Below are positions 41,597 to 55,100 of a stretch of 64,000 bases of DNA, piece after piece; position 1 is the first letter of the stretch; the number at the start of each line of letters is the position of its first letter. Where the stretch lies: contig NC_049989.1 in assembly GCF_000003815.2 (NCBI RefSeq), positions 16,808,287 to 16,872,286 of the forward strand. The letters are read 5' to 3'. The position numbers were made by a program, and so were the translations under genes. The stretch comes from Branchiostoma floridae. Taxonomy: Eukaryota > Chordata > Leptocardii > Amphioxiformes > Branchiostomatidae. The notes under the pieces were generated by a model. That model was given only the letters and a program-made list of their open reading frames with translations. It searched no databases and was not told where the DNA came from.

Positions 41597-44500
41597 ATGG
41601 CGGCTTGCTTGTACCTTCTTGTTTATCTGCTGTCCTTTGCCGATGCCGGCTTTGAGACATGCTCGCCCTCTACTTTCAAATGTGCCACGACCGAAGACTG
41701 CGTCCTTTCGTCACTCGCGTGTGATGGTATACCGGATTGTCCTGACGGTTCGGATGAGGAGTGCACAGTGTGTCCTTGGCCCGGTATAACATGCGTTAGC
41801 ATGAGGGACAGCCGACCAAGAGGACTGATACTGATAAGCAGTAAGGAAGTCTGTGTCCCTCTCGAGCATCAGTGTAACGGTTTCCGTGACTGCTCAGACG
41901 GCTCGGATGAAGAGTATTGCACGGATAGTTGTCCTCTCTTGGTCTTCAATTGCAAGGATTCGGACGTTTGTATTTACTTCGAGTACCTATGTGATACTAT
42001 ATTCGATTGCCCAGATGGTTCAGATGAAAACAAGTGCGAGAAATGTGAGCAATACCAGTGTGGAGGCGATGCTGGTTCGTGTTTCCTAGATCGCGACCGA
42101 TGTGACGGGTTTGTCGATTGTCCCGACGGTTTGGATGAGAAGAATTGCACATGTCCTCTCGGTATGCTAGAATGTAAGGAAGGTTTACCATTCCCGTGCA
42201 TACATGATGCACTCCTGTCACAATGTGGCATGCGTGACTGCCCCAAAGCAACTAATAACACTGCTATTAACTGCATCTCAGCATACAGCCATGTACCAGG
42301 ATGGAACTTCAGGAAATGTTTCACAAACGAGTTCGAATGTGAAACATTGTCCATTTGTGTCCCTTTGTCACGGGTTTGTGATGGCAGAAATGACTGTGGG
42401 GACCTCTCGGACGAGACGTGTGCTGACCCAAAAAGTAACCCGAAGTCCGATTGGGCATGTATGTTGGGTTGGTTCGAATGTGAGAGTAACATGTGCGTCC
42501 CGGCCGACAGCGTCTGCGACGGCGTTGATGACTGTGACGACGCATCCGACGAGAGTCGATGCGGTACGCTTATTGTTTAAGTTTTTTTTTTTTTCAAAAT
42601 GTTCATTACTATAACGGTACTCGAAATACCACCTACATATGCAGGTTGGTGCAGGTAGAATTGGAGCTGTACAGGCATTTATGGTGTCCACCTGCACCTA
42701 ACCTCCATGTACTAGGTTGTATATACATGTATCAATATCCTATGGTGTAGGTGCATGTGGGTTGTTATTGGCTGCACTTCCACATATTGAGTATAAAATG
42801 ATGGTTCTTGAACAATTCAGTATGATCCATAACTACTGTGAAAAATGGAGTTTTATTGTGTAAATAAACACAGGCGACCTTTTTTTTTTGAACATATTTG
42901 AAAATAAGCATGTAACTTTATTCGCAAAGATTCCAAATTTCTGTGTTGTAAACCTTGTCACCTAAACCAAAGGTAGTAAATATTATTCTTTTACGGCGTT
43001 TTTTGCAAACAGTTTGTAGGCTCTGACACTATATATACACACATTTCACACTTCATCCTTTCGAGCCGCACCTTTGTCAAAGAAACGTGTTTTGGTATCT
43101 AAGTATACGGTTGTACATGTTGAAGCATCCAACACACTATAAAAGGTACTCTATGTTAGTTCGGGACAATATAAAATGTTAATTTTACATCAAGTTTTGT
43201 GGTAAAACGTAAACAATACCAGAGTTCTCGCAGGAAGGAATTGAAATTATCTAACTTATTGACGCATTACAAAAAAGACAACTAAATACGACTACCTTAT
43301 TAAATGAATATTTTTTTTAATGAATGAGATCTTCTCTATATGTATTATCTGGTGTATGCCCAACTAATTGACCCACATTTTGGGACATGCAAAATCAAGT
43401 ACTAATTTGTGATTTCTAATTTGGCACGCCTTCTGCAGCTTGTTTTTGCACAGTTAACACAAACTGGAAACACGAAATAATGATGGAAAAGTTTTACATA
43501 TACTGTAAATGCAGAAACTTTCGCGGTGGTTTAATGTTCGCGGTTTTTGCGGCGGCCCATTTTAAAACAACCGCGAACATTTTTTCAATGGCAGTAAGGG
43601 ACTACAGGGCATGGTGCTACCGCGAAATTGAAACCACCGAGAAAGGTTCTTTTTTCCCGTTACGGCGAAATTACAGTTAATAATTATTTACAGTAATTAT
43701 CTTAAATACAAAATGTTTCTTATTGAGAATGTTTTTTAAATTTTTTGCGTAAATAGTTCGATAAATACACACGCTTTATTGACACACGAAAACGTACGGT
43801 GACTTTTATAGGCCAACTATAAACTGCAAAAATGAATACGAAATAGATTTTAAAATTATAATAATCAAAACAAGAGCAGGGGTCCTTCCTGCCTCGTGTT
43901 TTTCTAAAACATTTAGTTCTTAGACCGCACCCGAAGCAATTACTGTTGTATTAAAACAGTGTGCCAAAGCAGTTGAAAACAGATGATTGTAGGATTAGAA
44001 CAGCTACCATGTTTGAGAGACCGCATTAAGAAACAGAATGCAGACAGACGTAGAACTAGCAAATGTTATAGAACTGTAGAAAAATGGGGATTGCTGTTTT
44101 GACGCCAACTACCATCCGTTATGAATCTTTTCGGTCTTAAAAAAACTAGAAAAAAAAAACTTGACAAACGGACCGTTAATCACTTAGATGATGACATATT
44201 ATATACACAACGATCGATTTCAATATGGATTTCGCAAAAAAAATGCGCATTCATGGCGCAATTACAACATCTTTAGTCAAATCCCTGACGTCAGATCGCT
44301 GCTGTCATTGCTGCTGTGCAAGGTAATATAACAATTAATTCTTGTCATGTCAATAAAGCTTGCTTGTAGAAATGCTAGTATAGAAATTCCTCTCACATAA
44401 TCTCGACAAACCATCTTGGATACAAGTAATACCACATTGCTTTTTATTCTCTATAGCTTGTACGAGTGCTGAGTTTCAGTGTGAAAACAGTCTTAGATGT

Positions 44501-47500
44501 GTCAAACCATCCCAAGTGTGCGATGGCAATAATGACTGTGACGACGCAACAGATGAGCTGCTGTGCAGTAAGTTTCCTTTTCAGCTACTTCATATAGAAA
44601 GTTTATCACATATTTTGCCAGTGCGCTTAATTCAGGTAACATTGAAGGGTATTTGCATTTAGTGTATAAAAGTTTAGTTTTTATCTGCTGTAAAAACTAA
44701 CTTAGTTTTTGGTCCAACTTTCTTTTCGTAAACAGTGGGAGACAAAGAATACGACCTATTTCTGTAATGTGCAGTTGTCTCATTGTCAGTAAACGTTGCT
44801 AGTAAACGTGATGGAATTTATTGGGGTCATACAAAGAACAGTTTGAAAGAAAAATTTCACCTTCCACCATGTTTGACGTTCACTTCTTTCGAACACATGT
44901 AGATCTTACAACAATATATGGCTATCCATATTTTAATATTACCATGACACATACAAAGTATAAACCAGGGTCGACTCTTATATTCCAGACCTCCAGTTTG
45001 CTTTTCTTGCATTGACTCATTACCATATTCAGACGGGCCAGGATGAGTGGTTGTGTGCTTGGGGTGTTTGCGTTGGGGATGGTTTCTGAGGCCCGCGACA
45101 AGTTACTTTTAATATCTTTAAGAAATGACTGAAATATGCTTATTTGATGATGTAATTGGCCAAAATGAAAGATAGCTGACCATATGACCAGGTCGCTGAC
45201 GAAATGATTAGATTAATGATAACAAGCTTATTGTTCCTTCAAATTTGTAACTATGTGGTATTGTTTCATAAAAAAATGTTCAAAATTATCGTTTTAGTCT
45301 ATTTCTAATTTGTTTTCCGATTATTTGCTCAAAAATGTATTTTTGGAAATTGAAAGCGGTAGACATATTTCAAATGCATGACGTTATCTATTGCCATTGG
45401 CAACATCTGCACTATTAGCTTATAGTCAAATTGATGGCGTCATAATTAGCACATATTGTATTATGTTGGATTTCTTAAAATTTTAAGATGGTATGTCAAA
45501 AAAACTTTGGTGGTCATAGGGTTAGTCGTTTAAGAGGTACAGGACTAAGAAGGGGCAGGCCTTAAAAGACATCCCCATCCCATCATTGGTTGACCAAATA
45601 CATCCGGTCTGAATGGGATTCAGAAAATACCAATGGAATATGATGTGGCATTATAATAACAAGCAATTATATTAACAAGCAATAACCAAGTTTTAATCTA
45701 TAGAATTAACTATTGTATAAATTCAGCTTTTTAGACATGGTCCAGTCTAAGAAAGACATTTATCGTCTAATGGTAACTTTTTCCTTTTTTCTTCGTAGAG
45801 TCCTGTTCATACAAGGGCTGGGACTGTGGCAATGGAGAATGCATTGACCCAAATACGGTGTGTGACGGGGACAAGGACTGCTCTTCTGGGGCAGATGAAG
45901 AAAACTGCAAAAGTAGGTCTCAACATATTTGTCAGTAATCCCCCTGTATAAAAACAAGTGCTTTTGAAAAATCTGACGTTTGACCACCGCGGCTTCACAG
46001 CAGCAGAAATCATCCACTCTTGAAATCACAAAACGCTTGGTTATTTCGTTATCTACTCTACTACACAGCTTGTACATTAGAAGTCGTCCAAAAACCTTTA
46101 AAAGAGGAAATATTGCCACAAACGTGTGCGATTTACCAATGTAACGGCCGAGTGTTACTGTATACAGTATCTGCAGACAGAAAAACATGCCCCCTAGCGA
46201 CAGTTATTAAAACTGCAGTCAAGATGAGGATTCCACCCTCATTAACACAATATATTAAAAAATGTGCATTCATAGAACCGGGAAACGTAAAAATGTAGCA
46301 ACTGGCAGGACAAAGAGTACGCGAGTACGAATAAACATAGTTTGTTGAAGTAGACCATGTTAAGGAAACACACTACTATACATCAGTCAGGCAAATGTTT
46401 TCTTTCCTAGTTACCTTTGCCAGAATTGCTAAGGTTATGTTTGGGCGGGTCTGTGTGTGTGTCAACAGCATAACTCAAGAAGCCTTGAATGGATCCTGAT
46501 GATATTTGGTAGGTGGATAGGAGTCGGAAAAACGAAGGTCAAGTTCGATAATTGGCCCCCTAGCGGCTTGCTAAAGTACCGCAGAGGAAACCCTTTTTTT
46601 TATATCTCGCGTTCTGGACATGCTGTGTTCATGATTTTAAGTCACTGTGGTAGATAGCCCTCGGGGCAGAGAGTAAGTGCTATGAGTTTGGGCCCCCTAG
46701 TGACTTTTTTAGAACTGCAGCGTCGGTTCCCTTTGAAAATTTGGACGCAAATAACTCTACAACGTGTTGACGGATCTTCGTGATTTTTTGTATGTAGATA
46801 GAGTGTTTCCTTACAAAATGAAATACTTATTATGCAAATCAATAGCTAATTTACGTGATTACTCAGTTTTTAAATCCACTGCATTACATGATAGGACTTA
46901 AAATCTTGTCACATATGTAGCTGGGAAGGAGAGAAATGTCAATAGACACCAATTATGCAAATCAACAGCTAATTTGCATGATTGATGAGGAAAGTTTATA
47001 AATCCACTACATTCCATGATAGGACTTTAAATCTTGTTACATATGTAGCTGGGAAAAGAAATTATTGAGAAAAAAATAAATTTGTTGACAGATCATCATG
47101 ATTTTTGGCATGTAAGTAGCCTAAGTGAAAACTTATATAATGTGATATTTATTATGCAAATTAACAGCTAATTTGCATAATTGATTGGGAAAAGTTCATG
47201 ATTCCTCTGCATTCTATTATAGTACTTTCAAAGATGTCACACATGTAACTAAAAAAAGGAAAAAGAGTAAAAGGTGTATTTAAAGACTTTGAAAAAGAGT
47301 AAGTTAATAATGGATCAAAGGATCATCATAATTTTTGTAATGTTTGATACAATTTGATATCTATTAATTGTAACTTTGCATCACATTTTCATAATCAATG
47401 CCGAAATTTTGTAAACCCACTCCAAGCATATATTAATTACACAATAAAATGAAATGAGTAACTCATTTGTCTAAAGACATCATTCTACATAACAAACCTG

Positions 47501-49150
47501 GTTTATTTGGCAAAAGGTATGTGTTCGTGGAGTTTATAATCAAATACATAAGCAAACTTCTATACTTCGGTAGATGCAACGACGGTATTCCATCCGTTTG
47601 ACTGTGACGGAAGGAGCGTACCGTACAGCCACTTCTGCAATGGTTGGTCGGAATGTAGTAACGGGAGGGACGGAATTAACTGTGTGACTGAAGGTACGAG
47701 GTGATAACGTATCACTATCATACACACTAACATACATTTTCATGATTCCACCAGGTGTCATTATACCGCCACCTAAAAAATAATGTTATAGAGGACTTCT
47801 AAAGATTGTCTTCAACACCTAAATATCTGAATTGTATTACATTAAAGATATTTAACATTTGGTGATCAAGACAATTATGGGCAGACCTCTATACTAACGT
47901 TTTTGAGGTGGTGGTATAATGACACCTGGTAGAATGCATGTTACACATTGGCTGAATATAAAAAGTAGTCAGATTCCACGTCAACTCAGAGCTATTAATA
48001 GAATCTTTATTGCAAACTTATTCCTGAAGGCTATTGCAAAAGTACATGAACGTACAATGAAGATAATGATACTGAAAGATATACAATAACAAAATGAACA
48101 TTAAGTAAATTGGGGTCATCATATAGTAAATTAATTACTGAAATGAATGCTACTGGGTTTGATATCTTTTCTGTATGCAGAGGAGGATGAAATTCCCGAC
48201 ATTTTGGGAGACATGCATTGGATTATCCTTACATTAAGACAGTTTGTATAATTGGATACGTTTTAACAAATCTATTCATTTATTCATAATCTATTCAGGT
48301 AATGTTATCTGCATCTACCGTTAATGGGTCAGGCTCCTTGCTTAAATGCTAATAAAGCTAACATTTTGAGTGACGGGCAATATTTTGAGGGAAAATGTTT
48401 ATTGTGTAACCAAGATTAGAAGAGTCAGAAATATAATACCAAATATCTAATCAGGCAGGTAAGGAGAAGATTTGATATCTTTGACAACACTGTCCAATTT
48501 CAATCTAATTAAACTGCTGTTGTGCCATAATGTGATAGCTAAAATATTTACTCTTTATTTATCATATTAGCCAGGCCACGACCCATAGATTAATCTGCAT
48601 TTACATTCTTCATTTTTGTGCTAAGACATCAAAATATTTACCGTTTTGCAAAGGTTGGCTTGAAAGATCCACTGATTGGGTAATTGATGCATCAAGTGTG
48701 TGGTCACCTAACGACCATCAACACCCCATGAATGTCCTTGATGGTGATTACACGTCGAGTTGGTTCCCGGTTCATCAAGGCCCATGGTACATCATATTCG
48801 ACCTTGATGTGCCCTGCACACTTTCCAAAATCAGCATTTCTAACAATGGAGTTGAAGCACATGACATTACAGCATTCAAGTTCCAAATGTCGGACAGCTT
48901 CAACCCTTTCATTTGGAAAGATGTGACGGTTGTGACGGGCGGGACACAGGCTATCATCTCCAGGGAGCGTGAATTTGGAGGATTCTTAGTCTCTAGTCGA
49001 TTCTGGAAACTGCTTATTACGGCAACTGGCCACCTCGAACCTTCTCTAGACGAAGTGCGCTTTTTTGGACAGAGAGTGGGTAGGTTATTTAAATGCAGTA
49101 TATTATATACATGTATATGTGTATTGTATTTTGTATGTGTGACAGTGTGC

Positions 49151-49191
<41 letters not shown>

Positions 49192-52100
49192 GTTTAGCAC
49201 AGCATTTTAAGCAGAGACAGATATTGCTTCAAGAAAGGTTTATAATTTGCATTCAGACGGGGGGGGGGGGGGGGTTGAGGCCGGCGCCAACTTCGATGTT
49301 CTATAACACCAGAACGACTTACGATAAAGCCACCAAATTTGATAAGTTTTCCTAAAATATTGTTGGCAACAGTTTTACGAAGTTTGACAAATTTTCCATT
49401 TTTCGTGTTGCCATGGCAACCGCTTGCTGACAGGCAGTTTTACCCCAAATCACTATTTTTGGTTCTAACAATTTATCTTTGACATTTATTTGCTATATTA
49501 CTGCTATTTTGTTACATAAATAAAATCTTATATTATTTAGCATATCTTTTATAATTATATATGCATAAATTATGCTAAGTTGATGACGTCATCAGCCCAA
49601 CATTCAAGAAGGCGGACCGTATGCCGAGATCAACAATAACAGGCTAATTATCCCTTAAAATCTGTAACTACCTGGTATTTTTTCATCAAAATCCATCTAA
49701 ATAAACGAATTTCCATTGCTCTTTGTGATCATTTGTTGCAAAAAAATGTAGTTTTGAAAATTCAATATGGTGGATATTATATGGCGGAGCCTAACTCGTA
49801 TCTTAGATGTGCATGACGTCATTTTGACGTCATCGATGTTGCTATTGGCAATACAAGTCGTAATAAACATTATTATTTTGTTATCTGCACTTGTTGTTAC
49901 ATTTTTGTAGTATAACTTGAAGTTTTCTGAGAATATCATTTTTTTCATGGGTCCGGCCAATATAATCAAATTTATAACGTCATAATTACGTCTTCTTATG
50001 TCAACGTAACGCCAAACGTCAAATAATTGTCAGATATTATGTCGATATCATGTCCTAAAAATTTAGTGGCCTTACGGCACGTCGTTCAATAGTTAGAGGA
50101 CTTAGAAGTGGGGGGCCTCAACCCACAACCCCACCCCCCCACACACCCCGTCCAGGGGTTACAAAAAAGCCCGGTTTGAATAGGGTTAAATTTAAGGAAA
50201 ATCTCTATCTGGCATAGATACCTTTTTAGAAGCGCCGTAAAAGTATAGCGGTTCCGCCTTTATAAAGAACTGCACCTAAATCACGCGAAAAACAGCAGCC
50301 ACACTCCCTACTATAAGTCATTTACGCTTCATGGGTTTTAAAAGATTAAATTGTCTCTGGATTAAAATCATATCAGTATCAAAATGTTTCAGTACACTGC
50401 TGTGTGAATTATCAACAACGTTGTTTGTTCATCAAAGTACCTTTATTTTAATCTTATTTAAGCTTTTCCGCCAGAATGCCTTTTTTTGCTATATTTACTG
50501 GGCCGGGGCCACAATAAAACAAGTACCTACTATTATTAGGAAAGCATATCAAACTTCATCAAAGCAAAGGTTGATAAAATCATTTACTCATGATTCTACA
50601 CGAAAAACCGTACACCTCAAAGCCCCTAGATACGTCCACTTAACTGACGAGCTTAGCAACATTTAACCAAATTTGATCCCTCAAACAAAACGGCTCTAGA
50701 TTGGGCCAAAATTTTCAAAGACTTTATTTGACGATACAACGGCATTTTACTCAACTACTCTGCAACTCCTTTGGGACGTCCACCATATTGGCGACACAAG
50801 TCAAAAGTTACTAAATCTGTGCCCTTGCAGTTTGCGATGATGATCAGTTCTACTGCGCGGATGGAACCTGTTTGTCGCTGGCATTACATTGTGATAGCAA
50901 ACATGACTGTAGTGGAGGAGAGGACGAAGAAAGATGTGCAGGTAATTTTGAACACTCTATATTTGACTATTGTATAAAAGGTAGCCGTATCAAACTGTAT
51001 ATAGATATTGTATGTATATAACATTTTAACATAACATTTTGTAAACTTGGCATATTCTTACCTTTACTTTTAGCTAGTCCCATCTTCATGCCTAAAGGGA
51101 AGAAGCGTCCAGTGTAAGCTCCACCCCCTCTCTCCTGCCTCTTGCTCTTTGGGAGCACTCTGACAGTGGCTTATTCCTTTTATCACATCCAAACTATGGC
51201 ACAATTTGTCTAATCAATGAGAAAGTGCTATAATAAATTCCTAAAGAAGGAAATTTTCATTATATGTATTTTAAGATATTGATTTTATATACCGTCTTAC
51301 AGGCATCTGCAATATATTGCAGTTAGAGTGTGACAGCAAATGCTTGCCAAGGTACCGTGCCTGTGATGGCTTGCAGGACTGTTCGGATGGCAGAGACGAG
51401 GAAAATTGCACCATTCAAGGTGAAAACCAGATAACCTATTGCATTTTTTATTTCATAAAAATAAATACCAAAAAGCTGATTTCCAAAATACACTATGAAA
51501 AAAAGTATTTCTGTAACCATATCTATACTTTATACCATAACAAAGCTCTGCAGCATATCTGTGTGAAATGTCTGGTTAAAGCCAAAGTCACCAACTCTTA
51601 AGGACGTATGGAGATATGTAAATCACAAAATATTAATTTTTTTCTGAAATTGTGACTACAGGGTGCGGTGTAAAGCAGTTCCTTTGCTCAGACGGTACCT
51701 GTTTGTTCGAGTCCCAGTTGTGTAACAGTCAGCAGGATTGCAGTGGAGAGGAGGATGAAGATGACTGTGGAGGTACTAATTTAAAGATAACCCTTTAATC
51801 AACTATTTGTATGAAGGAAGTTTATTAGTGAGTTTGAAGTATAATCCCTTTTGCGTGTGTATACTACGATTAGTCCAATATTACAACTACACTACTGGCA
51901 GCTGCAATACTATTGAAACTTAAAAAGGTAAGACCTAATAACATTATCATTACTTAAGCAATATTTACTAAAAAAATAACAACTAAGCTGAAAACTTGAA
52001 TTAAGAAATTAAAGTTATATAAATACATGTGGATTTAGTTTCATTGATCAATTGCATCTGGAAGTTTATTACCCTTTACAATGATACCATATGTGTCATA

Positions 52101-55100
52101 AAAATGTTTTTTTTTGGATGACCTTCGTCAAGTTTATTAAGTCACCCTTACAAATTTAAAAGTAGACTATTTGGCATTTCTAAATTGTTTGGTGACAAAA
52201 AGGACACTGACACCTTGGATAATAACTCATTTAAAAAGATTCCTTGGCTACCTTGCGTTTAACTACATTTCTTTGCCAATGTACTCATGCAACAGATTTA
52301 TGTACCTCACTGCCTACATAATCTTTGCAGATGTCCCACCTCCTGGCTACCCTCTTGGTTTGGAGAGTCGGTACATCCCTGACGCTTTTATCACAGCAAG
52401 TTCGGAGTACAAGTCAGACTATGCATCATTTAAAGTCCGACCCTCGCTCCTGCATACAACAGGATATTGCTGGGTTCCGGGTTCAGTAGAGGATCAATGG
52501 CTACAGGTATGGCATTGAGGAGAGGTGTATGAACAAATCACATTAAGGAGATGTTTACAGGTTTCTTTACCTTTTTCTTCCTTTTTAAGCTTGATCCCAT
52601 GGTGATTCGTAAAACACTCCACACACCCCTATTGGCACGAGCGTAAATGTGACCTTGGCATCAATTGGGTTTCCAGTGGTCAGGACCCAAACCTTGATGG
52701 TGTTCTTTTTGGAGCCAGGGCTGACTCTTTTTCAACTCGGAGCTTGTCAGACGTTTTGATAAAATAAGAGATTAGAAGAAAAAGATGGTTAAGAAATAAG
52801 TACTATTTATTTCTATGTTGCGGTTGCTCTGTACAAGAAATTTCAACATTGTGTATTGTTGTTCTGTCATCATAATTTTTCATTCCCTCAAAACACCTCA
52901 CCAGACACTGATTTTGATATCTTAATCTGATATGGTTGAAATTTGAAACATCCAGATACAAATGTGTTTAATGCAAGCGTGTCAATCTGGATAGATTATT
53001 TTTAGATTGAAACTTTTGGCTAGAATGGCCACAAATCCATTGAGCCATGTACCTTCTAGCTGAAGTATTTATCTATTCAATGCCTTAGTGTAGATATACC
53101 AACACGGACCTAATTTTTTTTATCGAGAAACAATAGAATTCTGCTATTACATGGCCCTTCCTAACAAATGGTCCCCTAATTTTAATTTTATGTATCTTTT
53201 TAAAAACGTATTACTGCATTGTTGTTAGCTAGAAATGTGTGTGATTCTCTTTCTGCACCCCTCTTCTATAATAAAACCGATTTTTTTAAAAAGCGGTTAT
53301 AAAGGTCAAACAAGGAATAAAGGTTTGGTATATGCTGTGACTTGCTTGCAGGTTTACTTTGGAAAGACGACTGACGTCACCGGCGTTGTCATCAGTGGAG
53401 GCGGTACGAACTGGGACCTGGGTAGTTGGGTGACGTCATTCACTTTAGCCTTTAGCATGGACGGCACTACGTGGGCGCCGTATGAAGAACGTAATGACAG
53501 CGTACAGGTAAAACAGTTTCCTTGTTTTGACAAAGGATGTTAGAGGATTAGGGAGAATGATTATTTTAGCATACCTTGATAACTTGATCATTACACGAAC
53601 GTTGTATACATACACACACCACTCGCACGCTTGATGAGAGTGGGAGAAAAAAAATGCGAAAGAGAAATATCATTTACGCTGGCTATCAATGCTTTTCTAC
53701 CGCTTTTTTTCCGTCAACCCACAACTCCTTATGGCCACAAAAAAATCTGGATGCACCCTTCAATCTAATTCTACCTATTTCATATTAGTTTCCGCGTTTA
53801 AATCTGGTACCGTTCATTTTCTTCCTCAGGTTTTTCAAGGAAACAGAGACCGGTACAACAAAGTGAGCCGCCCTTTTCCGGATTCGGTGACGTCACGCTA
53901 CATCCGTCTGTACCCGACAGCATATGAAGGCTGGATCGCCGTGGCGATGGAGGTTTACGTTACAAATGGTTGGTTGGGTAGTTGGTTTAGTGATTGATTT
54001 GTTGGTTTGTTGGATCTGGTTGCTTGGCTGGTTGTTTGGCTGGTTGGTTGGTTGGTAAGTAGGTTGGTTGGTTGGTAGGTTGGTTGGTTGGTTGCTGGGT
54101 TTGTTGCTCGGTTGATTGTTAGTTGACTGGTTAGCTGTCTGGCTTGTACATTTGCATGGTTACTACAAAAATGCTAGAATGGCGTTCTTTATAGGATACA
54201 GTGCCTGGACACGTATGTTAAAATCAATTAGCAAAGGTATGAGATCTAAGTTTGAATATTTGAAAGTAAGAAATCGTATACAACAGTCACATTTCCTTAC
54301 AGACGAAAACACATGGCTGAGTCAAGAAGGGTACGTTTCTTTAGGGGTGGGACTTGATCCCGATGATCCAGGTGCGGATCCAAAGGTACCGGCATACGCT
54401 TTGCACGCCTCATCACTGGTTAACGACTCCTTTCCGCGTCTGGGACGTCTGAACAACGGGGAGGGGCGGCAGCAGGGAGCATGCTGGTCTCCCGTACCGG
54501 ACCTTGACACGGAACCGTGGCTACAGGTAACTCCTTAAGCAAAGGGAACAACCCGCCGTATGTGCAGTTTGTCCCTACGTTGTTTTAGAAGGCCGCGTCC
54601 GCCACGTATTTCTGAAAACATTCAGACTGTACAGGGCAAGTGAATCGCCCGTACGGTCACGTACAGGGGGCGAATCCGCAGCCCGATGACACACAAGGTA
54701 TTGCCTGCACGTTAAGTTCCACGGCGTGTCTGCGTGCTCCAAAATCCGTCGAATTTCCTACGAGTATCCACTTAAGGATAAAAAAAAGATGCCCACGTTT
54801 TGGCACGTAGACAGCACGTATTTGCACGTACGTCGGATTGTGCTCTTAACTTTAGTGTCATCGCATTACCAAGATTCGCAAAGGTTTAAAACACGTTGCG
54901 CGGTTACGGAATACGATGAAGGTGCCATAGTGAGTCACAAAATTTGGTTTAATCTATGAACGATCAAACGTTTGAGAGAGCATTCGCTATCAATATGTAA
55001 AGAATGATTTATTTTATTTACCAATGTGAAACGGGTGTTTTGAAGTCAGTGCAACATCCTTAGTGGTATGTCGTTTCTTTCTTAGTTTCTGTATTGTCAT

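Noticed and set aside
41974-42697. Several minus-strand frames up to 172 codons
   Set aside because: Antisense shadows of the GC-balanced LDLa exon; His/Ser/Arg-rich without motifs.
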